Origin: an uncultured Eubacteriales bacterium
GTDB taxonomy: Bacteria > Bacillota > Clostridia > Oscillospirales > CAG-272
Direction of reading: 5' to 3'
DNA: 29,468 bases
Assembly: GCA_902462015.1 (NCBI GenBank)
Contig: CABPZV010000008.1
Location: 1 to 29,468 of the forward strand
This document shows, in pieces, positions 23,061-29,468 of this stretch (its first letter is position 1; every line of letters begins with the position of its first letter). A program made the position numbers and the translations under genes. The notes below the pieces were generated by a model. It saw only the letters and a list, made by a program, of their open reading frames with translations, was not told the origin of the DNA and searched no databases.

Positions 23061-24644
23061 TCAATTTGTCTCGTATTTGATTTCGAACCAGAATGTGGAG
23101 CCGTTTCCCAAAGATGAAGAGACGCCGTACGATCCACCGAGTAAGTCCATAGTGCTGCGGACAATGGAAAGTCCGAGGCCAGTCCCTACGGCAGCCCTTT
23201 TGTGAACTTTATCAACCTTGTAATAACGATCCCAGATAAGGTGCAGCTTCTCCGGAGCAATTCCGTCTCCTGTATCTGTAACAGAAATCCGAACGAGTTT
23301 ATCATCTTCCTTAATTGTCTGCGATACGTAAATACGTTTATCGGAGCCGGTATAGGTAAGGGCATTATTTATTAGATTGTAAAAAACCTGCATAAGTAAT
23401 GTTTTATCTGTATTGACGGTTATATCATTTTGCGGTTCGAAAGTGATTATATATCCCTTCTGTTCCATAAGCTTGTTATATCTCAGCAGAGCTGTTTTTA
23501 TTGCTTCCGTAAGACTGAAGCATGATGGAGTTACTGTACGAACTCCTGCTTCAAGCTTCGATATATCAAGAACGTCATTTACAAGCGACGTAAGCCTGTT
23601 GGATTCATCAATTATTATCTGCAGATTTTCCGGAGAGTTTTCGTCGGGAATATCCCGCATAATTTCTGCGTATCCCGAAATCATTGTAAGGGGAGTACGA
23701 AGGTCATGAGAGATATTTGCAATGAGTTCCCGGCGCAGGGCATCTACTTTTGAAAGTTCATGCTCTGCATAATCAAGTGCACGCGCGAGTTCACCGATTT
23801 CACGATAACCGGAGGCAGTAAAATTAACATTATAGTTGCCGGTTGCGAGCTGTTTGGCTCCGCTGCTCAATTTTACAATCGGTTTGGCAATTTTTCTTGA
23901 AATAAGCAGTGACATTATAAGGGCAAGAAGCACGAGTACTACCGATATTACAGAAAGCAGCCGATTAAGCGTGCTGACCGTTGCATTTACTGGTGATATT
24001 ACCGAGTTCAGTAGCAGCAGAATAGTGTTTCCGTCAGAGTCAGCTGTAATTTCTGAGTATATTATGCTTTCGTTGTCAGCAGGGAGCAATTCATAAAGAG
24101 GACTTTCGCTGCTGATATAGCTTTTTCTTTCGCTGCTGTACCTAAAATGCTGGATACTTGAACCGCCGTTGTTTTTTGCATAATCGTAGAAAACAAATAT
24201 ACTGTTTTTTTCCGCATTGTGTATAAGGCAGCTTCGAAGTGCTTCGACCGAAAAAATTTCAACCGCTTCTTTATCGTTTGTCATCCGAAGGATTAAAAGA
24301 CATATATCATTCTTGCGACCGACGGTTTCCGCGAGCGTGTCAAAATCTGAATTATCAATTGAATTTTTTAGAAGAGATGCTGTTCGTGTAATCTCATTTG
24401 TCTTTATGTTTTTATATATTGCGTCAAGAAACACAACCTGACAAAGCCAGAGAATTATCAGAACAATTGCAGTGAAAAGAGAAAACCATAAAAAAATATG
24501 CCATTTAATTTTTACACCTTTATGAAAATGTTCTTTTCCAGAAATACCGGACTCATTTTCCTTAGAAGCTAAAGCAGCATCATTAAGATTTTCTCTTTTA
24601 CTGCAAGCTTTCTTCTTTTTTATAAATTTAATTATCCGTTTCAA
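23061..24644 (-). CDS. Sensor histidine kinase, HAMP/HisKA type
   Basis: From a TTG at 24642–24644 (GGGGAG about 11 nt before it) the kinase has 527 residues and overlaps the regulator's end by 17 nt; the frame opens further, into the regulator, but that part is not credible. Two membrane helices (about 49–71 and 228–250) bound an extracellular sensor of about 155 residues with no recognised fold. A HAMP linker follows, then the H-box LIANISHDLRTPL with His313, the N-box NLINNALTYTG, G1 DTGDGIAPEKL and G2 GTGLGLSIV. The first 45 residues are a charged cytoplasmic extension (IKFIKKKKACSKREN). Confidence 0.92.
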   Translation of the reverse strand: MKRIIKFIKKKKACSKRENLNDAALASKENESGISGKEHFHKGVKIKWHIFLWFSLFTAIVLIILWLCQVVFLDAIYKNIKTNEITRTASLLKNSIDNSDFDTLAETVGRKNDICLLILRMTNDKEAVEIFSVEALRSCLIHNAEKNSIFVFYDYAKNNGGSSIQHFRYSSERKSYISSESPLYELLPADNESIIYSEITADSDGNTILLLLNSVISPVNATVSTLNRLLSVISVVLVLLALIMSLLISRKIAKPIVKLSSGAKQLATGNYNVNFTASGYREIGELARALDYAEHELSKVDALRRELIANISHDLRTPLTMISGYAEIMRDIPDENSPENLQIIIDESNRLTSLVNDVLDISKLEAGVRTVTPSCFSLTEAIKTALLRYNKLMEQKGYIITFEPQNDITVNTDKTLLMQVFYNLINNALTYTGSDKRIYVSQTIKEDDKLVRISVTDTGDGIAPEKLHLIWDRYYKVDKVHKRAAVGTGLGLSIVRSTMDLLGGSYGVSSSLGNGSTFWFEIKYETN

Positions 24645-25320
24645 AGCGGTATCCGACTCCCCGTAAAGTGACAATGAATTTAGCGTATTTTCCGAGCGAA
24701 CGGCGAAGCAGTTTAACATGTGTGTCAAGAGTGCGGTCATCGCCGTAGAAGTCGTAGCCCCAAACATTTGTGATCAATTTTTCTCTGGATAAAGCAATAT
24801 TTTTGTTTTTTATAAAATAAAAGAGAAGCTCATATTCTTTTGGAGACATCTGTATTCTTTTATCGTCTATGTAAACGATACGCGCGGTAAAATCTACAGT
24901 AAGTCCTTCCGCAGTGAAAATATCCTTTTGTTGATTTGAATCCTCTTTTTCCGGGGGAGACGATGATCTTCGAAGAATGGCATTTATTCTAAGCATTAGC
25001 TCTTTTGGAGAAAACGGTTTTACTACATAGTCGTCGACTCCCAGCTCAAAACCATTGATTTTATCATATTCCTCACCGCGTGCAGAGAGCATTATTATAG
25101 GAGTGTCTGCAGTTTTGCGAATTTCTCTGCATGCGGAAAATCCGTCTAATTCTGGCATCATTATGTCCATTATTATTAAATCATAGCTGTTTTTTCTGCA
25201 GAGCATGACGGCTTCCATTCCATCGCTTGCCTCTGTTACCTTATGACCTTCAAATTCTGCATATTTTCGTATTAAGTTTCGAATCATTTCTTCATCGTCT
25301 GCAATGAGAAGGTTATACAT
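24628..25320 (-). CDS. OmpR/PhoB-family response regulator
   Basis: A 230-residue regulator. Receiver domain: D8 and D9, phospho-acceptor D52 in IIMDIMMPELDG and K101 in VVKPFSPKEL. A winged-helix DNA-binding domain follows a linker rich in Ser, Glu and Gln (about 125–135), with SPKEYELLFYF, NVWGYDFYGDDRTLDTHVKL and LRRSLG as usual, ending TLRGVGYRFE. AAAGGAG lies 10 nt before the ATG. It pairs with the overlapping kinase and lies directly downstream of htrA on the same strand, so a role in envelope stress is plausible but unproven. Confidence 0.95.
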   Translation of the reverse strand: MYNLLIADDEEMIRNLIRKYAEFEGHKVTEASDGMEAVMLCRKNSYDLIIMDIMMPELDGFSACREIRKTADTPIIMLSARGEEYDKINGFELGVDDYVVKPFSPKELMLRINAILRRSSSPPEKEDSNQQKDIFTAEGLTVDFTARIVYIDDKRIQMSPKEYELLFYFIKNKNIALSREKLITNVWGYDFYGDDRTLDTHVKLLRRSLGKYAKFIVTLRGVGYRFETDN

Positions 25321-25421
25321 GAGCAGGAAACTCCTTTAATATAAAAATTCTTGTTACGCAGATATAGATTTTTTAATCCCATTAAATTTTAATCCGTTAA
25401 TTTTTGACAATGTTAACGATA

Positions 25422-25449
25422 TTAAGGAACGGATTGCTCCGTTCCTTAA
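25422..25449 (-). terminator. Stem-loop between htrA and the response regulator
   Basis: Perfect 11-bp arms TTAAGGAACGG and complement (25422–25432/25439–25449) with a 6-nt loop, just after the htrA stop. There is no long T run, so it may only attenuate readthrough into the two-component genes. A weak promoter candidate (TTGTCA, then an AT-rich -10) follows it on the minus strand. Confidence 0.65.
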
Positions 25450-25469
25450 GTATAATAATTGCTTTAAGT

Positions 25470-27107
25470 TTATTTATTTGCTGCAGCTTCGATTAGTGTA
25501 ATTGTAACATCCAGCATATTGCTTCTTCCTGTTTGTGAATCGCTGATTCTGGAAACTGTAACAGTCGCTGTGTCTCCGATTTTGTATTCGGAGAGAAGTG
25601 ATTTTAAATCAGCCTGGCTGGATACAGTAATTCCATCTATCGCTACGATACGGTCACCGAACTGTAAGTCGCCTGTTTGCCCGTCGGTATATTTTAAGAA
25701 ATATACTCCGTAATTGTTTACATAGTTGAGAAGCCCTTTATAGTCGGAGTTTTTAAGACCGTAAAGTGCTGTATCATCCGAAACGTCATAGACATATATT
25801 CCGAATGCCGGTCTTCCCGATACATATCCGTTTGACCGAAGCTGTTCAACAACTTCCATAGCATCGTTTATCGGAATTGCAAAGCCAAGGCCTTCAATTG
25901 CTGTTCCCGATTCTTTTGCATTTACAATTCCTATCAGATTACCATTACTGTCAAAAAGAGCTCCGCCGGAATTACCCGGATTTATGGCAGCATTTGTCTG
26001 AAGAAGCTTATATGTCGTACCGTCGATTGTTACTTCGCGCTCAAGCGCACTAATAATACCGCTTGTAGTTGTACCTCCAAGCTCGCCGAGAGGGTTGCCG
26101 ATTGCAATTGCAGGTTCGCCTACGACGAGCGTATCGGAATCTCCAATAACGGCACTTGTAAGGCCTGTTGCTTCAATTTTGATAAGTGCAATGTCGGTTT
26201 GAGTATCAGAGCCGATTACTGTCGCGTCATACGATGTTCCGTCGGTAAGGGTAACCTTTACTGTTGTTGCTCCTTCGATTACATGCGCGCAGGTAACAAT
26301 ATATCCGTCTTCTGTCAGAATAACACCGCTTCCTGCGCCTTTGCTGATGTATTGTCCGAAAATCGAGTTTGTAGATACCTGTTCTGTAACAATCTCAACG
26401 ACGGTATCCGAAACGGCCTGTACGACATTTGCAACGCTGTAATTTGTTTCTCCAAGATTCTTTTTGGAATTTACATCCTGATAAATGACGGAGGCATTTG
26501 AGTTTGTATTGGTGTTTGCTTCAGTGTTATCTTTAAAATACCGGTTTGCAGCAATTGATCCGCCTATACCGGCAGCTCCGGAAAAAACTATGCATACCGC
26601 AATCAGAGCGGCGATTCCGCCCTTTGACATACCGCCCCTCCTCTGCTTTTTTGAACCGCGGCGTTTTGCGGTATCAGGCTGGTATGGAATATATTGGTTT
26701 TGTGCTGTACTGTAATTTTGTATATTCTGATTTTCATTAGATGCAGTATGCACGTTATATGGCTGAGTCTGAGGCTTATAAGAGTATTCATTCCCGTTCC
26801 AGGCAGGAGCAGAATTTTGATTGTTTTGCTGATTTACACCATATGGATGCTGCCAGGGCGAACCGTTGGCGTATTGCGGAGTTGAATTGTTAAAATTTTG
26901 ATTATAGTTTGCTTTTTCATCGTTTTGCATATCTGAGTATGAGCCGGATTTTTCCGGTTCATTGGAAAAGCTTTCTGTCTGGCTGCCTGATGCAGACATT
27001 TCTGATTCTGTATTTATATTTTCATTTTTATCCGCGGCGCTGTTATTATTAGGCTCACCGTTAGGATAAATTCTGTCGTTTTCGTTATACATGATTGATT
27101 CTGCCAT
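25470..27107 (-). CDS. HtrA/DegP-like membrane serine protease with PDZ domain
   Basis: A 545-residue S1C protease. Residues 1–160 are a cytoplasmic low-complexity tail rich in Asn, Gln, Ser and Tyr, ending in a basic patch (KRRGSKKQRRGG). One membrane helix (about 164–187) exports the rest. The catalytic triad is His275 (VTCAHVIEG), Asp305 (TQTDIALIK) and Ser380 (NPGNSGGALFD). A PDZ domain fills about 440–540. It degrades or refolds damaged proteins at the envelope. The first ATG directly abuts AAAGG; the ATG at 27092 (MYNENDR) may be used instead, though its spacing is long. It is likely regulated with the two-component system downstream. Confidence 0.93.
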   Translation of the reverse strand: MAESIMYNENDRIYPNGEPNNNSAADKNENINTESEMSASGSQTESFSNEPEKSGSYSDMQNDEKANYNQNFNNSTPQYANGSPWQHPYGVNQQNNQNSAPAWNGNEYSYKPQTQPYNVHTASNENQNIQNYSTAQNQYIPYQPDTAKRRGSKKQRRGGMSKGGIAALIAVCIVFSGAAGIGGSIAANRYFKDNTEANTNTNSNASVIYQDVNSKKNLGETNYSVANVVQAVSDTVVEIVTEQVSTNSIFGQYISKGAGSGVILTEDGYIVTCAHVIEGATTVKVTLTDGTSYDATVIGSDTQTDIALIKIEATGLTSAVIGDSDTLVVGEPAIAIGNPLGELGGTTTSGIISALEREVTIDGTTYKLLQTNAAINPGNSGGALFDSNGNLIGIVNAKESGTAIEGLGFAIPINDAMEVVEQLRSNGYVSGRPAFGIYVYDVSDDTALYGLKNSDYKGLLNYVNNYGVYFLKYTDGQTGDLQFGDRIVAIDGITVSSQADLKSLLSEYKIGDTATVTVSRISDSQTGRSNMLDVTITLIEAAANK

Positions 27108-27508
27108 CCTTTCATTTCTTCTTGTCGGAGCGGATCGCTCTTTCTTTTGTGATTTTATTATAAGCGGCTTATGTGATGAATAAATGATGAAAATAAAAAT
27201 TATTGCTGAAATAAAACTGACGGGTATTTGACTTTGAAAAAATATATAATAGTATTATTGTTGCCGTAATATAAGCCAGTTATAACAGGAATTAAGATGA
27301 CACCTGCTTGTTATGTTTATTAAAAAACTGGACGCCATTAAATAATTATTGAAAAATATATTACTATATTAAATTATAACACATATTTACTTCAACTCTA
27401 TTAACAAACGGTTAAATTGTTTGTTAGTTAATTTTTTATTCAAACTTTTATCAACTATGTGATGTATACTCAAATATTAAATTATATGATTTATGAGGGT
27501 ATGTGGTT
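27108..27508. other. Divergent gap between htrA and the PHP gene
   Basis: A 401-bp AT-rich region. Toward htrA there is a perfect TATAAT (minus, 27157–27162) without a convincing -35, and a GAGCG/CGCTC hairpin (27127–27139) in its leader. Toward the PHP gene there is a perfect TAACAAAC/GTTTGTTA inverted repeat (27402–27409/27419–27426) and a TATACT at about 27466. No small gene or RNA was recognised. Confidence 0.5.
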
Positions 27509-28243
27509 ATGTTCAGCGTAAAAGACCTTCAAAATTTAACGAAGGAATACAATTATAAAATAGAGATGCATTGCCATTCCAATCCTGCAAGTCCGTGCGG
27601 AGAGTTTTCGCCTGAAGATGTAGTACATATTTATTCGGAAATCGGTTATGACGCGGTTGTACTTACAAATCATTTACATTTCGGACTTATGAGAGATGGC
27701 GAGTCTGCGGAGGAATATGTAAATCGGTATATAGAAGATTATTACCGCGCAGTTAAGGCAGCTGAGAAAACAGGAATTACTATAATTTATGGGATAGAGG
27801 CACGGTTTACTGAAAATAGCAACGATTATCTTGTATATGGAGTAGACGGGAAGGAAACAAGTAAACTTTTTCCGAATCTGAAAAACGGACTTTCGGATTT
27901 TAGAAAAGAATATCATAACGATAATATGGTTTTCATTCAGGCGCATCCATGCCGTCACGGATGCTTGAAAATGGAACCGTCCTTACTTGACGGAGTTGAA
28001 GTTATTAATCTTCATCCTTATCAAAACAGTATGATAGGCTTTGCGGCAAAATATGCAAAAGAAGTCGGCGGGATTATTATATCGGGAAGTGATTTTCATC
28101 ACCCCGGAACTGCTGGACTTGGTGGTATTTATACTAAGACACTTCCTGGCGATACATATGAGCTTGCAGATATACTTCGGTCCGGAGATTATCTGCTTAA
28201 TCTCGGAGGACTTCCAGTGATTCCGCAATATATGCAGAAATAA
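27509..28243 (+). CDS. PHP-domain metal-dependent phosphoesterase
   Basis: A 244-residue protein. Metal-binding motifs of the PHP fold are clear: MHCHSN (HxH) near the start, LTNHLHFG, YGIEARF, FIQAHPCRHG and SGSDFHHPG. The family includes histidinol phosphatases, TrpH-like nucleotidases and polymerase-associated domains; the substrate is not evident here. The start is ATG at 27509 behind GAGGG (27495–27499, 9 nt spacing), not the GTG two codons earlier. It stands alone ahead of thiI, 106 nt apart. Confidence 0.88.
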   Translation: MFSVKDLQNLTKEYNYKIEMHCHSNPASPCGEFSPEDVVHIYSEIGYDAVVLTNHLHFGLMRDGESAEEYVNRYIEDYYRAVKAAEKTGITIIYGIEARFTENSNDYLVYGVDGKETSKLFPNLKNGLSDFRKEYHNDNMVFIQAHPCRHGCLKMEPSLLDGVEVINLHPYQNSMIGFAAKYAKEVGGIIISGSDFHHPGTAGLGGIYTKTLPGDTYELADILRSGDYLLNLGGLPVIPQYMQK

Positions 28244-28349
28244 AATTTTAAAACAAAAGAAAGAAAATTCCGCTGCCGAAACGCTTTAAATTAGGGTTTT
28301 CAGCCCGTGATGAATTCTCTGATTCGCAATAAAACGAAGGAAAAATAAA

Positions 28350-29468
28350 ATGGATGAAATAATACTGTGCAAATACGGCGAAATTGTCCTTAAGGGACTT
28401 AACAAAAAGCAATTTGAGACTGTCATGTTAAAACAAATCAGGCATCGGATAGAGCCTTTTGGACGTTTCAGCGTTACAAGTGCGCAGAGCATTGCTTATA
28501 TTAAACCCGAATCCTGTGAGGGCGATTTTGAAGAAGATGCAGATATCGAGAGTGCCTTTAACGCGGTGCGGAAGGTTTTTGGAATTGTCACAGTTGCTAA
28601 GGCCGCTGTTACCGAAAAGAATATGGATGCGGTTTTTTCCGCGGTAACTGAATATATTTTGCCGGAGCTGCGCAGAAGGGAATATAAAACTTTCAAGGTT
28701 GAGGGAAAACGCGGAGACAAGACTTTTGCGCTGACATCGCCCGAAATATCGTCGGAGACAGGCGCATTGATTTTGAAAAATGCCCCTTGGCTTCGCGTAA
28801 ATGTAAAAAATCCGGATGTTGTTGTACGTGTTGAAATCAGAGCTGTGAACGCATATGTATATATTGATTCGGTGAAAGGCGCCGGCGGATTGCCTGTCGG
28901 CTCCGGAGGAAGGGGGCTTTTGCTTTTGTCCGGAGGAATTGACAGCCCAGTGGCAGGATGGATGATGGCAAAAAGAGGAGTTGCCGTCGATGCGCTTCAT
29001 TTTGAGAGCTTTCCGTATACGAGTGAAAGAGCAAGAGAAAAGGTTTTTGAGCTTGCACGCATAATGAGTGAATGGTGCGGTCCGATTCACATGCATGTTA
29101 TATCTCTCACGAAGATCCAGGAGGAGCTGCGAAAATCCTGTGCAGAAGAATATTTTACATTGCTTCTGCGGCGTTTTATGATGCGCTTGTCATGCCGGGC
29201 GGCAAGACGCTTTAAATGCGGCGCGTTAATTACAGGGGAGAGTCTTGGTCAGGTCGCGAGTCAGACTATGGATGCTTTTGCTGTGACAAACAGCGTTTGC
29301 GACCGTGTTGTTTTTCGGCCGTGTATAGGGCTCGACAAAGAAGAGATTGTTGACATAGCACGAAAGATCGGAACTTTTGAGACATCTATTTTGCCTTATG
29401 AGGACTGCTGTACGGTATTTACTCCTAAGCATCCCAAAACAAAACCGGAGCTTTCTAAGGTTGTCGAA
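28350..29468 (+). CDS. thiI: tRNA 4-thiouridine synthase ThiI, partial at the window end
   Basis: An open frame of 373 codons running off the end. The N-terminal part (about 1–60) and a THUMP domain (about 60–165, YVYIDSVKGAGGLPVGSGGR after it) precede the PP-loop motif SGGIDSP (194–200) that binds ATP. Late motifs TGESLGQVASQTMDAF and DCCTVFTPKHPKTKP, with the conserved Cys, are those of ThiI. The enzyme puts sulfur on U8 of tRNAs and can feed thiazole synthesis. Most Firmicutes versions end near 390–400 residues without a rhodanese domain, so little is missing. AAGGA lies 9 nt before the ATG. Confidence 0.95.
   Translation, partial: MDEIILCKYGEIVLKGLNKKQFETVMLKQIRHRIEPFGRFSVTSAQSIAYIKPESCEGDFEEDADIESAFNAVRKVFGIVTVAKAAVTEKNMDAVFSAVTEYILPELRRREYKTFKVEGKRGDKTFALTSPEISSETGALILKNAPWLRVNVKNPDVVVRVEIRAVNAYVYIDSVKGAGGLPVGSGGRGLLLLSGGIDSPVAGWMMAKRGVAVDALHFESFPYTSERAREKVFELARIMSEWCGPIHMHVISLTKIQEELRKSCAEEYFTLLLRRFMMRLSCRAARRFKCGALITGESLGQVASQTMDAFAVTNSVCDRVVFRPCIGLDKEEIVDIARKIGTFETSILPYEDCCTVFTPKHPKTKPELSKVVE

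Noticed and set aside
24645..24767. Upstream part of the kinase frame (MFGATTSTAM…)
   Set aside because: It lies wholly inside the response-regulator gene in another frame and does not look like protein; the TTG at 24644 is a better start.
28255..28330. A third copy of the 112-nt repeat before thiI
   Set aside because: Only the first 28 nt show similarity (about 19 of 28 in reverse orientation) and the rest does not hold; mentioned only as a weak candidate.
28428..29096. A 222-codon minus-strand frame
   Set aside because: It is antisense to thiI, whose motifs are plain on the plus strand.

Overview
This window is the chromosomal replication-origin region of a low-GC Gram-positive bacterium. 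The gene order (jag–yidC–yidD–rnpA–rpmH on the minus strand, then dnaA–dnaN–recF–remB–gyrB–gyrA on the plus strand) and the protein families point to Clostridia. A member of the Oscillospirales or a neighbouring order is my best guess, but that is inference. Base composition is AT-rich, start codons include TTG and GTG, and Shine-Dalgarno sequences are mostly AAGGA or GGAGG.

Layout. 1–2700 (minus strand): partial jag/khpB, yidC, yidD, rnpA and a 44-codon rpmH with a GTG start, fired by a good sigma-A promoter at 2814–2843. 2701–3168: divergent rpmH/dnaA gap with the dnaA promoter and a leader. 3169–4755: dnaA. 4756–5201: the probable oriC, with a cluster of DnaA boxes just after the dnaA stop and a run of six DnaA-trios at 4942–4959. 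5202–12487: dnaN, recF, remB, gyrB, gyrA (no S4-domain yaaA/rlbA between dnaN and recF). 12487–13161: an unrecognised lipoprotein overlapping the gyrA stop. 13325–17286: recA, recX, rimO, pgsA. 17414–18205 (minus): a BD-FAE/acetyl-xylan-esterase-like hydrolase. 18206–18896: a repeat-rich gap. 18897–22959: asnS, a PF12897-type aminotransferase, proA. 23061–27107 (minus): HtrA serine protease followed by an OmpR-type regulator and its histidine kinase. 27509–29468: a PHP-domain phosphoesterase and a partial thiI.

How they fit together. The core is the usual origin toolkit: initiator, clamp, recombination mediator, both gyrase subunits and recA/recX, with the ribosome, RNase P and membrane-insertion genes leaving the origin the other way. 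The plus strand is C-rich over G in the sampled part of dnaA and G-rich over C in dnaN, so strand asymmetry flips where the DnaA boxes lie. htrA and the two-component system look like an envelope-stress module.

Most notable: (1) the dnaA promoter/leader is a 112-nt unit with a diverged colinear copy at 18437–18560 upstream of asnS; (2) a convergent DnaA-box pair in oriC is echoed by a second pair built into a near-perfect inverted repeat in the gyrB–gyrA gap; (3) an array of four hairpins precedes asnS; (4) several housekeeping proteins (DnaA, GyrB, RimO, YidC, HtrA) carry extra charged or polar low-complexity segments. No rRNA, tRNA, CRISPR, transposase or phage gene was seen.
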